NCBI GenBank assembly: GCA_015057005.1 | Contig: SVFF01000009.1 | Span: forward strand, 27,394 to 91,393 | Direction of reading: 5' to 3' | DNA length: 64,000 nt | DNA from: Lachnospiraceae bacterium | Lineage (GTDB): Bacteria > Bacillota > Clostridia > Lachnospirales > Lachnospiraceae | In this document: positions 51,180 through 60,175 of the stretch, one piece after another | Layout: the number at the start of each line of letters is the position of its first letter | Position numbering within the stretch: the first letter of the stretch is position 1 | Notes under the pieces: model-generated | The model's input: the letters and a program-made list of their open reading frames with translations, nothing else | Database searches by the model: none | Told to the model about the DNA's origin: nothing | Made by a program: the position numbers and the translations under genes

Positions 51180-53636
51180 ATGGATATTTTACAGATTTTA
51201 AAAGAAGAATTGCAAGTAGAAAAATGGCAGGTTGAGGCTGCTGTCAAGCTGATCGATGAGGGCAACACGATCCCCTTCATCTCCCGTTACCGCAAAGAGG
51301 TGACCGGCTCGTTAAATGATGAACAGCTTAGAGATCTCCACGAACGGTTGATTTACCTGCGCAATTTGGAGGATAAAAAGGAGCAGGTCCTGAAAAGTAT
51401 CGAAGAGCAGGGCAAGCTAACGGAGGAACTGCGGGAGAAGATCCTGGCAGCCCAGACTTTGGTTGTGGTGGAGGATTTGTATCGTCCTTACCGCCCCAAG
51501 AGAAAGACCAGAGCAGGTATTGCCAAGGAAAAAGGCCTGGAGCCTTTGGCCGTGTTTATTCTGGAACAGAGTGCTGTGGAGCCTCTTGATATAGAAGCGC
51601 AGAAGTACGTGACTGATGCTGCTTTGGTAGAGGCTGGCGCTGTAGAATCGGAAAAAGTAGTGAAGAATGCCCAGGAAGCACTTCAGGGTGCAATGGACAT
51701 TATTGCGGAGAGTATTTCCGATGAGGCAGATCACCGCTTATATATCAGAAACGCTACCATAGAGGAGGGCATTGTAACCAGCGCTGCCAAGGATGAGAAA
51801 ACGGAAAGCGTCTATGAAATGTACTACAATTTTGAGGAGCCTGTGAAAAAGATCGCAGGCCACCGTGTGCTTGCACTGAACCGTGGCGAGGAAGAGAAGA
51901 TTCTCACAGTGAAGGTGATGGCCCCCGAAGAGCGTATCCTGCGCTATCTGGAAAAGATGCTGTTGACCTCTGACAACGAGTATACTACTCCCGTAATCAA
52001 GGCTGCAGTAGAGGATAGTTACAACAGACTGATCGCTCCTGCCATTGAGAGAGAAATCAGAAATGATCTGACCGAGAAGGCTGAGGACGGCGCCATCAAT
52101 GTATTTGGCAAGAACCTGGAACAGCTGCTCCTGCAGCCCCCTATTGCAGGAAAAGTGGTGCTGGGCTGGGATCCTGCTTTCCGTACCGGATGTAAGCTGG
52201 CAGTGGTAGATCCTACCGGAAAAGTACTGGATACCAAGGTGATTTACCCCACTGCACCTCAGAACAAAGTAGAGGAAGCTAAGGCAGAGCTGAAGAGACT
52301 GATCAAAAAATATCAGGTGGATCTGATTTCCGTGGGTAACGGTACTGCGTCCAGAGAGTCTGAGCAGGTAATTGTGGAACTTTTGAAAGAACTGGACAGA
52401 CCTGTACAGTATGTGATTGTAAATGAAGCGGGAGCATCCGTATATTCTGCAAGTAAACTTGCAACTGAGGAGTTCCCCAACTTCGATGTAGGCCAAAGAA
52501 GTGCAGCTTCTATTGCAAGAAGACTGCAGGATCCTCTGGCTGAGCTTGTAAAAATTGATCCCAAATCCATCGGTGTGGGACAGTACCAGCATGATATGAA
52601 CCAAAAAAAGCTCAGTGAGGCTTTGAACGGTGTCGTAGAAGACAGCGTAAATAAGGTGGGTGTGGATCTGAACACAGCATCCGCTTCCTTATTAGAGTAT
52701 ATTTCCGGTATCAATAAGACCATTGCGAAAAATATCGTGGATTACAGAGAAGCCAACGGTCGTTTCACCAGCCGCAAACAGCTTCTGAAGGTGCCCAAGT
52801 TGGGACCTAAGGCTTTTGAACAGTGCGCAGGCTTTATGAGAATCCAAAACGGTACCAATCCTCTGGATGCCACCAGTGTGCATCCGGAGTCTTATGAGGC
52901 AGCAGAAAAACTTCTGGAGAAGTTGGGGCTGACTATGGAAGATGTGAGAGAGGCCCAAAGGCATGCAAAGCAGGAGTCCAAGTCCGGCGCAGGAAAAGAG
53001 ACAGCGGTTCAGTCCGGACGCGGCGCAGCCGGTAAGGATGCCAACAAGAAAAAGTCAGGAACCGTACAGGTTCGCAATACCAATACTGCCATGGGCAAGG
53101 CTTTGGCAGCCGCCATGGCCGGTGTGACAGTAGAGGAGCATGCGGCTAAGCAGAAAGCACCTTTCAATAGTGCCAATGCAGCAAATGGGTTCCAGGCTGG
53201 TACACAGGCAGCGGGAAGTGCAGCTGAAAGCATCAGTTCTCTGGAAAAGCGTATTAAGAATAAGAAGCTTCTGGCAGAGGAGCTGGGTATCGGTGAAATC
53301 ACGTTGACTGATATTCTGAAAGAACTGGAGAAGCCTGCAAGAGACCCCAGAGACGATATGCCCAAGCCCATCCTTAGAAGTGATGTATTGGATATGAAGG
53401 ACTTAAAGCCCGGCATGATTTTAAAGGGAACGGTCCGCAATGTCATTGACTTCGGCGTTTTCGTGGATATCGGTGTACATCAGGATGGCCTGGTTCACAT
53501 TTCCCAGATTACTGAGCGTTTTATCAAGCATCCTCTGGAGGCTGTTAGTGTTGGCGACGTGGTGGATGTGCAGGTGCTTACTGTGGACCTTCAGAAGAAG
53601 CGTATCGGTCTGACCATGCGGATCCAGAAAAATTAG
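51180..53636 (+). CDS. tex: Tex-like RNA-binding protein with an inserted linker
   Basis: Cytoplasmic nucleic-acid-binding protein of 818 residues. The N-terminal helical part reads NTIPFISRYRKEVTGSLNDE. A YqgF-like RNase H fold contains VLGWDPAFRTGCKLAVVD. Helix-hairpin-helix motifs are at VDLNTASASLLEYISGI, and a C-terminal S1 domain is at GTVRNVIDFGVFVDIGVHQD. Between the helix-hairpin-helix and S1 parts, about residues 600-690 form an Ala/Lys/Gly-rich linker not usual in Tex, which explains the extra length. The role in transcription or RNA handling is known only in outline. Confidence 0.94.
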   Translation: MDILQILKEELQVEKWQVEAAVKLIDEGNTIPFISRYRKEVTGSLNDEQLRDLHERLIYLRNLEDKKEQVLKSIEEQGKLTEELREKILAAQTLVVVEDLYRPYRPKRKTRAGIAKEKGLEPLAVFILEQSAVEPLDIEAQKYVTDAALVEAGAVESEKVVKNAQEALQGAMDIIAESISDEADHRLYIRNATIEEGIVTSAAKDEKTESVYEMYYNFEEPVKKIAGHRVLALNRGEEEKILTVKVMAPEERILRYLEKMLLTSDNEYTTPVIKAAVEDSYNRLIAPAIEREIRNDLTEKAEDGAINVFGKNLEQLLLQPPIAGKVVLGWDPAFRTGCKLAVVDPTGKVLDTKVIYPTAPQNKVEEAKAELKRLIKKYQVDLISVGNGTASRESEQVIVELLKELDRPVQYVIVNEAGASVYSASKLATEEFPNFDVGQRSAASIARRLQDPLAELVKIDPKSIGVGQYQHDMNQKKLSEALNGVVEDSVNKVGVDLNTASASLLEYISGINKTIAKNIVDYREANGRFTSRKQLLKVPKLGPKAFEQCAGFMRIQNGTNPLDATSVHPESYEAAEKLLEKLGLTMEDVREAQRHAKQESKSGAGKETAVQSGRGAAGKDANKKKSGTVQVRNTNTAMGKALAAAMAGVTVEEHAAKQKAPFNSANAANGFQAGTQAAGSAAESISSLEKRIKNKKLLAEELGIGEITLTDILKELEKPARDPRDDMPKPILRSDVLDMKDLKPGMILKGTVRNVIDFGVFVDIGVHQDGLVHISQITERFIKHPLEAVSVGDVVDVQVLTVDLQKKRIGLTMRIQKN

Positions 53637-53721
53637 TGCAGAAAATTTGCACAGAAAAATTAGTTGTTTTAAAGTACTTGTATACAGATGTGTCATGAGT
53701 TATAATCGTCATATAAGTTAA

Positions 53722-53853
53722 TTCTTCGGGGTCGGGTGCAATTCCCTACTGGCGGTGAGGGCGCAAGCCTACAGTCCGCGACCTGTGTGCAGCAGCACGC
53801 AGCTGATCCGGTGTGAATCCGGGACCAACAGTACAGTCTGGATGAGAGAAGAA
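53722..53853 (+). ncRNA. FMN riboswitch (RFN element)
   Basis: The conserved RFN core is present: TTCGGGGTCGGGTG at the 5' side, then CCCTACTGGCGGTGA, ACAGTCCGCGACC, GATCCGGTGTGAATCCGG, and GACCAACAGTACAGTC closing with GGATGAGAGAAGAA. It binds FMN and controls the riboflavin transporter gene downstream through the terminator at 53932. Confidence 0.96.
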
Positions 53854-53931
53854 ATACATTGCGTATCCTTACACGGGCATGAAAGAAACTACATGCGCTG
53901 TGTATATAATGCGTTGTGTGGAAAAGTATAT

Positions 53932-53962
53932 CCCCGGAGACTTGGCTCTCCGGGGTTTTGTT
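53932..53962 (+). terminator. Riboswitch-controlled terminator before ribU
   Basis: CCCCGGAGA pairs with TCTCCGGGG around CTTGGC, followed by TTTTGTTT. It would end transcription before ribU when FMN is bound. Confidence 0.9.
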
Positions 53963-53998
53963 TACTTAAGAATTTTTGATTATGTATGGCAGAAAGGT

Positions 53999-54748
53999 AT
54001 GGTATTTATTGTGAAAGAACTGTTTCAAAATGTATTGGAAAATCTGGTGTTTGTGCTGGAGTTCGCGGCGGTGATTCTGGCCATGTTTTTCCTGGCATTG
54101 TTGTTGGAAAAAATCGCCCGCAAAAAACGCGGCGTCAAAGAGCCTGTATTTACCGTCAGAAAAATGGCTATGATCGGCATGTTCTCGGCCATCGCCATGA
54201 TCCTGCATCTCTTTGATTTCCCCTTGCCCTTCGCGCCGGGATTCTACAAGCTGGACTTTAGTGAGTTGCCTATTTTGATCGGCGCCTTTGCATTTGGTCC
54301 AGCGGCAGGTGTAATGATGGAGTTTTTGAAGATATTGCTCAAGCTTTTTATCAAAGGAACTTCGACTGCTTTTGTAGGAGATTTGGCTAATTTTGTGGTG
54401 GGATGCAGCTTTATCCTGCCGGCTTCCGCTATTTACGCATTCCGCAAAAGTAAAAAGAGTGCGGTAGTGTCCTGCGTAGTAGGGACATTGGCCTTGACAA
54501 TATTCGGAACGGCATTTAATGCGATATACCTTTTGCCGGCATTTGCTAAACTCTACGGTATGCCTTTGGAGGATATCATGGCTATGGGGGCAGCAATCAA
54601 TCCTTTGGTGAAAGAGGGAAGTATTGTGAGCTTTGTAATGGCATGCGTGGCTCCCTTGAATCTGATCAAGGGGGGCTTGGTGTCCGTGGTAACCTTGCTG
54701 GTGTACAAATCAATAAGTCCAATCATTAAGAGTGAGCATGGGAGATAA
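53999..54748 (+). CDS. ribU: Riboflavin ECF transporter S component RibU
   Basis: Substrate-binding membrane subunit of an energy-coupling-factor transporter, about 249 residues with six helices. The family start of the core is RKMAMIGMFSAIAMILHLFD, then LDFSELPILIGAFAFGPAAG and FIKGTSTAFVGDLANFVVG, all typical of RibU. It has an extra N-terminal helix (residues 12-36). The start is uncertain between ATG 53999 and GTG 54011; the ribosome site AGAAAGG is closer to the first than is ideal. The FMN riboswitch directly upstream confirms the vitamin. The shared ECF module is not in the window. Confidence 0.93.
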   Translation: MVFIVKELFQNVLENLVFVLEFAAVILAMFFLALLLEKIARKKRGVKEPVFTVRKMAMIGMFSAIAMILHLFDFPLPFAPGFYKLDFSELPILIGAFAFGPAAGVMMEFLKILLKLFIKGTSTAFVGDLANFVVGCSFILPASAIYAFRKSKKSAVVSCVVGTLALTIFGTAFNAIYLLPAFAKLYGMPLEDIMAMGAAINPLVKEGSIVSFVMACVAPLNLIKGGLVSVVTLLVYKSISPIIKSEHGR

Positions 54749-54776
54749 AAGAACAGGATAAATTGGAATAGATGAT

Positions 54777-54825
54777 AATGACAGGAGAAAAGACAATGAT
54801 GTCGAACGCTCCTGTCATTTTTTTT
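54777..54825 (+). terminator. Terminator of ribU
   Basis: AATGACAGGAG pairs with CTCCTGTCATT, followed by eight T. Confidence 0.92.
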
Positions 54826-54947
54826 GAAACGCCATAAAATACGGGGGCTGACGAACTTATGACACACCTGTCAAATACAATTATGACTGTGAATATGACA
54901 CTCGTTCCGGAAAGTGGAAGAGGACGCTTGCAGAGTGGTGGTTTGCC

Positions 54948-55170
54948 ATATCGTTGTATGATAACGGTATTGATTTGCAAAATCCTGTGTTTATGATAAA
55001 ATCAAGGAAAAGAAAAGGATTGAAAATCCATAGAAGGTTGATAAACCAGACGCGATTTGGTTCAATTGGTGAAAATCAGCGTGCAGTCCAAACGAATGGG
55101 CAGATACCCAGAAAAGCGTAGTCTGCTTTTTCCTTTGGACTGACACCGATTGTTCACGTATTAATTTGTC
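54948..55170 (+). repeat. 223-base dispersed repeat, copy 2
   Basis: Gapless copy of 20083-20305 with about nine mismatches by eye, in the same orientation. The outer and inner hairpin arms are kept, except that one G of the inner stem is C here (CAGTCCAAACGAA). It stands at the left edge of the patch with the second A-B cassette. The about 120 bases before it (54826-54947) hold nothing recognisable. Confidence 0.8.
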
Positions 55171-55261
55171 AAATGTCTGACAAATTCGACAAATATGGAA
55201 AGTTGTTGACAAATATCTAACATTTCGCTATAATATAAGCGCAAAAATTATGTTTTCCAGG

Positions 55262-55293
55262 CAATAATAAATGTATTCAATAATAAATGTATT
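55262..55293 (+). repeat. Two tandem 16-base units
   Basis: CAATAATAAATGTATT is repeated twice without a gap just before the start of the broken A2 gene. This is probably a slippage duplication. Confidence 0.75.
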
Positions 55294-55310
55294 CAAGAAA
55301 GGAGATTTTT

Positions 55311-55747
55311 ATGGTTAGTTTCAGTTTAGCAAAGTTCCATGGAAAGTGTCTAAAAAAGAAGCAGAAGATATAATTGGTTCATCATTGCTTGAAGATTCGC
55401 GCAGAACTCCTGCACCTGATGGCATTGAATTCTATATTTCTGATGTAGAATATCTTTTGAATGGGATGAGCACGAATGCTTCCTTTGAATTTCACAATGA
55501 TAAATTATGGATTGTGCAATTCTATTATAATATAGACGAGAATCCTCAAGAATGGTTTAAAAGTGTTATAGAAGAATTAACAGCATTGTATGGTATGGAA
55601 ACGGATAAATTTACTAACACAAATGGGGGTACTACAAATGTTGGTTATAAATGGGACTCCAATAATACCAGTTTTCAAATTGTATCAATGATGAATCAAG
55701 CAGCACATATGCAAGTTATTATTTCAATAGGTCTTTGCGAAGTGTAA
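55311..55747 (+). pseudogene. Protein A2, second copy of cassette gene A, without its export signal
   Basis: Homologue of A1. The conserved domain reads FQFSKVPWKVSKKEAEDII, TPAPDGIEFYISDVEYLLNG, a beta-rich middle and VGYKWDSNNTSFQIVS. An AAAGGAGA with ATG at 55311 exists but is out of frame with this domain. In frame the first possible start is GTG 55346, inside the domain. The N-terminal membrane segment of A1 is missing. It appears broken by a deletion at its start, although a short cytosolic form from GTG cannot be excluded. The intact B2 gene follows. Confidence 0.6.
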
Positions 55748-55842
55748 TTTTTGATAGATTTCCGTTCTTTTTTCGGCGATACATTTCATGACACTTAGAT
55801 ATGTTAAGTTTTTGACCTATTAGATAACGCAAACATAAAACG

Positions 55843-55880
55843 CTGCTGTTAGTTAAGGTTGTAACAGCAGTAAGCTTTTA
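55843..55880 (+). terminator. Hairpin after A2, weak terminator
   Basis: CTGCTGTTA pairs with TAACAGCAG around a 10-base loop, followed by TAAGCTTTTATT. Confidence 0.5.
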
Positions 55881-55925
55881 TTGAATATTTGCATATTTGT
55901 GTAGTTTTTACCCGGGAGGCTTTCT

Positions 55926-56927
55926 ATGAAAAAAACAATTATAATATTGATCACAATTCTCATAATTATATTCGGTGTCAGCAGGCTAGCGACCCAGATA
56001 GATGAGGAAGAAGTGCCTCATGTGTTTGATGCAAGTACAGCTCCGGGAATTGAGTGGATAAGTGTTGACAAGGCTATGAAGCAATATGATTATGCATATA
56101 ACGGCGGATCCTGGATGACCCTGGAGGATGTGCTTCAGGTGTCGGAAAAGGGAACCAATCTTACCGGGAGAGATCTATGGAAATATAATTTTTACGAGGA
56201 TAGGGCAGAGAGTTATCAGAGAATCTATCCGATCGCAGATTTTGATATGTTGTTCGAGCTTTGTGTAGGCTGGGATGTAAATAAAGGAGAAAGGTTCTCA
56301 AGCGTTCAGGATCCTGTGGATAAGCTGACAGCCTCAGAAGCAATCCTGGTTGCCAAGGACGGACTGGATACGCAGGTGGATTTCCTGACAGGAGATGTGG
56401 AGGCATATATAAATGAACATAAGGAGAATCCTGCTCATAAATCCTTTGGGTTTACATATTATCCAATAGATGTGAAGGGTACGGCTGACACTATGGAAAT
56501 GATTGCTTCACTCTGGGAAGAGGGGGAAATCTTCCTAATCAGCAGCCCTGATGAGATTACCGGTTTGAAGATTGATAAAGCGGATGAACTGTATGCCTTT
56601 GTAGAGGAAATGGCGAATGAACTGAAATATACCGATAATGCTGTTCCGGAGAATGTGTTCCTGAAGCTGTCCCTGAATCTGGAAAAAAAGTCGGCAGAGC
56701 CTCGATTCCTGATATATATTCCAATCGGAAATGTGAATTATCGATACGAGATTGCCAAGGTAGAAAAGCTTGGGGAGGATTTGTATATTTCTGTAGAAAA
56801 AAAACTTAGAACCGGAGAGAAGCCGGTAAAAGACGGCTGTTTGATTGGTTTGCAAATTTCACAGAACTATAGTGAACCGTCTACGATAAGAGACGTGACC
56901 AGGATACATCTGGGATGGGTGGAATAA
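55926..56927 (+). CDS. Exported protein B2, second copy of cassette gene B (unknown function)
   Basis: Protein of 333 residues with one N-terminal membrane helix (residues 4-20) and a large extracytoplasmic part. It is clearly homologous to B1 along its whole length, with identical stretches such as STAPGIEWI, MTLEDVL, NLTGRDLWKYNFYED and SYQRIYPIAD. No known domain is recognised. The Asp/Glu-rich surface and the anchor suggest a cell-surface role. GGGAGG precedes the ATG. It has its own terminator, and no M56 sensor lies nearby, unlike the first copy. Intact reading over 333 codons next to a damaged A2 suggests that B is kept by selection. Confidence 0.78.
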   Translation: MKKTIIILITILIIIFGVSRLATQIDEEEVPHVFDASTAPGIEWISVDKAMKQYDYAYNGGSWMTLEDVLQVSEKGTNLTGRDLWKYNFYEDRAESYQRIYPIADFDMLFELCVGWDVNKGERFSSVQDPVDKLTASEAILVAKDGLDTQVDFLTGDVEAYINEHKENPAHKSFGFTYYPIDVKGTADTMEMIASLWEEGEIFLISSPDEITGLKIDKADELYAFVEEMANELKYTDNAVPENVFLKLSLNLEKKSAEPRFLIYIPIGNVNYRYEIAKVEKLGEDLYISVEKKLRTGEKPVKDGCLIGLQISQNYSEPSTIRDVTRIHLGWVE

Positions 56928-56938
56928 TTGGTATGAGT

Positions 56939-56971
56939 AAAAGCCGGCAGGTTTTCTCCCTGCCGGTTTTT
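56939..56971 (+). terminator. Terminator of B2 and intron target
   Basis: CCGGCAG pairs with CTGCCGG, followed by five T. A group II intron 5' end starts five bases after the T-run. Confidence 0.88.
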
Positions 56972-56976
56972 GAATT

Positions 56977-57189
56977 GTGCGCCTGACGGCGCACGTTTCC
57001 AACGGGTGCAAGTCCCGAATCCGCCCGGTAGTGGGAAGGATATAGCCGAAGGCAAGGGTGTCCATCGTGAGGTGGAATCTGAAGGAAGCCGGATGTGGGG
57101 AACAAACTAACCCACGGGCAAACCTCTGGTCTGACGAACAGAAATCACATACAAGGTTATGCATGAGGGTAAGATTGCAATCCAAATCG
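56977..57189 (+). mobile_element. 5' fragment of a group II intron
   Basis: Begins GTGCGCC, matching the bacterial group II 5' rule GUGYG. Typical domain I sequence follows: CAACGGGTGCAAGTCCCGAA, CCGGTAGTGGGAAGGATATA, then GAGGTGGAATCTGAAGGAAG. No reverse transcriptase or domain V/VI is present. The intron is cut off near 57189, where IS3 sequence begins. Insertion just behind a terminator is a known habit of some group II introns. Confidence 0.8.
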
Positions 57190-57653
57190 AAGCCCAATAT
57201 CAAAGCCGGTAAGGTTTATCTTTCTCCGCTGATTGATTGCTTTGATGGTATGCCGGTCAGCTGGACAATAGGAACCTCACCTAATTCTGAACTTGCAAAT
57301 ACTATGTTAAAAAAAGCTATTGTTACACTTAATCCCAGCGAAAAGCCAATCGTGCATTCGGATAGGGGATGTCACTACCGCTGGCCAGGATGGATCAAGA
57401 TAATGGAAGATGCAGGACTTATCAGATCGATGTCTAAAAAGGCTGTTCACCGGACAATTCTGCTTGTGAGGGATTCTTCGGTCACCTGAAAACAGAGATG
57501 TTCTATGGGCGTAACTGGGATCTATACAGCATTGAAGAATTTATCCGGGAAGTAGATAAGTACATGCACTGGTACTGTAAAGACCGCATTAAATCAACAC
57601 TCGGAGGGCTTAGCCCTCTAGATTATAGAAGGAGCATGGGTGTGGCTGTCTAA
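57190..57653 (+). pseudogene. IS3-family transposase (orfB) fragment, frameshifted
   Basis: C-terminal part of the DDE integrase of an IS3-family element. IKAGKVYLSPLIDCFDGMPV, TSPNSELANTML and IVHSDRGCHYRWPGW (second catalytic Asp) are in one frame. After a one-base shift near the AAAAAGGCTG stretch (57435-57444), the other frame continues KGCSPDNSACEGFFGHLKTE and ends IKSTLGGLSPLDYRRSMG. The N-terminal half and orfA are missing. A CCCCC-AAGC-GGGGG hairpin lies just after it and may belong to the element end. It is not functional. Confidence 0.85.
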
Positions 57654-57769
57654 AAAAATGTCCGCACCCCCAAGCGGGGGGGATTTAAATAAAAAATTTG
57701 CGAGTGGTGGTTGCAAGATAAATAGTACTTGCTTTTTGCTGGAAATTATATTAAGATAAACGTTGTTGA

Positions 57770-57795
57770 AGCACCTACGGCGTAGGTGCTTTTTC
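57770..57795 (+). terminator. Rho-independent terminator
   Basis: AGCACCTA pairs with TAGGTGCT around a short loop, followed by five T. It insulates the conserved genes to the right from the IS remnant. Confidence 0.8.
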
Positions 57796-57852
57796 AAGAT
57801 GCGGTAGATTATAAGTTCTGAAATGGGAACTTTTGAAAGGAAATAAAAATAA

Positions 57853-58329
57853 ATGGTAGAATTAGATGTGAAAATCGGAGCGGGCGATTTGTATGATTAT
57901 ATGCTGATGCACACCTACAGCAGTTTTTCCGGACTCTTCGGCAGTCTGGTGGGGGCGCTCCTGGTGGTCCTGGCAGCGTATACCGGACAGTGGATTTTTG
58001 TGATCGCAGGTGCGGTGCTGTTATTTTACCTTCCCTGGACCTTATTTATAAAGAGCAGGCAGCAGGTGCTGACCAATCCCGTGTTTAAGCAGCCCCTTCA
58101 CTATATGCTGGACGAGCAGGGACTGCATATTTCCCAGGGGGAAGTGACCAGTGCCATCGGTTGGGAGGACATGGTGAAGGCGGTATCTACCGGCCGCAGC
58201 ATTATTTTGTATACGTCCCGTGTCAATGCTACGATCTTTCCCAGAAAGCAGATGGGCGATCAGACGGCAGCGGTGATTGAGATGATCTCCATTCACATGC
58301 CGCCTAAGAAGGTGAAAATTCGTACCTGA
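57853..58329 (+). CDS. YcxB family membrane protein
   Basis: Protein of 158 residues with two helices near residues 25-60 (GLFGSLVGALLVVLAAYTGQ and FVIAGAVLLFYLPWTLFI). A C-terminal soluble domain contains YMLDEQGLHISQGEVTSAIG and ATIFPRKQMG, matching the YcxB-like C-terminal region. The function is unknown. AAAGGAAA precedes the ATG. It is followed on the same strand by tsaE. Confidence 0.82.
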   Translation: MVELDVKIGAGDLYDYMLMHTYSSFSGLFGSLVGALLVVLAAYTGQWIFVIAGAVLLFYLPWTLFIKSRQQVLTNPVFKQPLHYMLDEQGLHISQGEVTSAIGWEDMVKAVSTGRSIILYTSRVNATIFPRKQMGDQTAAVIEMISIHMPPKKVKIRT

Positions 58330-58410
58330 TGCAGACGGAAAATGCCTGGGACGGAAGTAGGATGGCAGAAGCGCATGGCGATACTGGAAAGTAAGAGGGA
58401 ATATAAATTG

Positions 58411-58857
58411 ATGCGGAAACATGGCAATATTAAAATCATAGAGACTTTTACCTCCCAGGAGACCTTTGCGCTGGGGCAGCAGATCGGACGGGAGGGCACG
58501 CCCGGACAAGTGTACACCCTGATCGGCGATCTGGGTGTAGGCAAGACTGTTTTTACACAGGGTGTGGCATCCGGACTTGATATCACGGAACCGGTAAATA
58601 GCCCCACTTTTACCATTGTGCAGGTTTATGAAGAGGGAAGACTTCCCTTTTATCACTTTGATGTTTACCGTATCGGTGATGTGGAAGAGATGGAAGAGAT
58701 TGGTTATGAAGATTATTTTTACGGAGAGGGCTTGTGCCTGATCGAGTGGGCCAACCTGATCGAAGAAATCCTGCCGGAGCACTACAGCCGGATTACCATT
58801 GAGAAGGATCTGGAGAAGGGCTTTGACTATCGCAGGATCACCATTGAAGAAATTTGA
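58411..58857 (+). CDS. tsaE: tRNA threonylcarbamoyladenosine biosynthesis ATPase TsaE
   Basis: P-loop ATPase of 148 residues needed with TsaB and TsaD to make the t6A modification of tRNAs that read ANN codons. Walker A reads TLIGDLGVGKTVFTQGVA near residue 37. SPTFTIVQVYE, FYHFDVYRIGD and the acidic LIEWANLIEEILP are family signatures. The start at 58411 is chosen by length and a GAGGGA upstream; ATG codons at 58342 and 58375 are in frame but give an atypical extension. tsaB and tsaD follow. Confidence 0.95.
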   Translation: MRKHGNIKIIETFTSQETFALGQQIGREGTPGQVYTLIGDLGVGKTVFTQGVASGLDITEPVNSPTFTIVQVYEEGRLPFYHFDVYRIGDVEEMEEIGYEDYFYGEGLCLIEWANLIEEILPEHYSRITIEKDLEKGFDYRRITIEEI

Positions 58858-58937
58858 CGGCAGAAATTTGATGGAAGAAATCTGTGTGAAGCGATTTGAT
58901 GGAAAATTGTGAAAAGAAATTTGGAGAGGCGACAGCT

Positions 58938-59660
58938 ATGAAAATTCTCGGCTTGGACAGTTCCGGCATGGTGGCCGGAGTTGCAATAGTGGAAGACGGA
59001 CTTCTGCTGGCAGAATATACCACAAATTACAAAAAGACTCATTCCCAGACGCTGCTTCCCATGTTGGATGAGTTGAGGAATATGATTGAACTGGATATTA
59101 ACAGCATTGATGCCATTGCCGTTGCGGCGGGACCGGGATCTTTTACAGGTTTGCGTATCGGTGCGGCTACCGCTAAGGGATTGGGCCTGGCATTGGACAA
59201 GCCTCTGGTGGAAGTGCCCACCCTGGAAGGCCTGGCTTACAATCTGTGCGGTTGTACCCAGCTGGTGTGTCCGCTTATGGATGCCAGAAGAAATCAGGTG
59301 TACAACGGTATTTATGAGTTTGTGAGAGAGGGAGAACAGTATAGGCTGCGCGCAGTAGCGCCTCAGTGCGCCGCAGATATTTGTGAAGTAATCGAGAAAC
59401 TGAACGCTCTTGGCCGGGAAGTGATCTTCCTGGGTGACGGCGTGCCTGTTTATCAGAAAGTAATCAGAGAAAAAATGATCGTGCCCTATTCCTTTGCGCC
59501 TGCGTCTAACAACCGTCAGCGTGCAGCCAGTGTTGCCGCTTTGGGAGAAGAGTACTTTAGAGAAGGAAAAATCGTCAGTGCAGCAGACCATCAGCCGGAA
59601 TATCTGCGTAAAGCCCAGGCAGAGCGTGAGCGCGCCGAGCAGGAACGTGCAGGAGCATAA
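58938..59660 (+). CDS. tsaB: t6A biosynthesis protein TsaB
   Basis: Protein of 240 residues with the ASKHA fold that supports TsaD in the t6A complex. The start MKILGLDSSGMVAGVAIVED and AAGPGSFTGLRIGAATAKGL are typical. LMDARRNQVYNGIYE is also conserved. A TTGGAGAGG lies before ATG 58938. The frame before it, back to 58896, is not family-like. The charged tail AERERAEQERAGA overlaps the ribosome site of rimI. Confidence 0.95.
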   Translation: MKILGLDSSGMVAGVAIVEDGLLLAEYTTNYKKTHSQTLLPMLDELRNMIELDINSIDAIAVAAGPGSFTGLRIGAATAKGLGLALDKPLVEVPTLEGLAYNLCGCTQLVCPLMDARRNQVYNGIYEFVREGEQYRLRAVAPQCAADICEVIEKLNALGREVIFLGDGVPVYQKVIREKMIVPYSFAPASNNRQRAASVAALGEEYFREGKIVSAADHQPEYLRKAQAERERAEQERAGA

Positions 59661-59665
59661 AAGTT

Positions 59666-60115
59666 ATGAACAAGATAATGAATATCGAAGTCAGAGAACT
59701 TCGTGAATCGGACATTGAAGCCCTGAGTGTCATCGAACAGGCTTCTTTCAGTCAGCCCTGGTCAGCCAGGCAGTTTCATGAACTTTTGGACAGGGATTAC
59801 TGTGTATATCTGACAGCTCTTGCAGATGGACAGATAGCAGGCTGCGCCGGAATGACCGATATTTGTCACGAAGGCGATATTGACAAAGTGGTAGTGGATG
59901 AAAAACTGCGCGGGCAGGGCATTGCAGACAAACTTTTGACAGAATTGTTTGCAAGAGGGACTGCCAGAGGGGTGGAGGCTTACACTTTGGAAGTGCGTGT
60001 GGGCAATATTCCCGCGATCCGCCTTTACGAGAAGCATGGTTTTGTGTCAGAGGGAGTGCGCCCTAAATTTTATGAAGCCCCTGTGGAGGATGCCCTGATC
60101 ATGTGGAAACGGTGA
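59666..60115 (+). CDS. rimI: Ribosomal protein S18 alanine N-acetyltransferase RimI
   Basis: GNAT acetyltransferase of 149 residues. The acetyl-CoA loop is VVDEKLRGQGIADKLL near residue 76, preceded by IDKVVV, and the closing part is TLEVRVGNIPAIRLYEKHGF followed by VRPKFYEAP, as in RimI. AGGAG precedes the ATG by 11 bases; ATG 59678 is an alternative. It lies between tsaB and tsaD, a common neighbourhood for rimI. Confidence 0.93.
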   Translation: MNKIMNIEVRELRESDIEALSVIEQASFSQPWSARQFHELLDRDYCVYLTALADGQIAGCAGMTDICHEGDIDKVVVDEKLRGQGIADKLLTELFARGTARGVEAYTLEVRVGNIPAIRLYEKHGFVSEGVRPKFYEAPVEDALIMWKR

Positions 60116-60175
60116 CAAGGGCCAACAATTTCCAATATCATTCGGCAAAGTATCTTGTATAATGGAGAAGGTACT

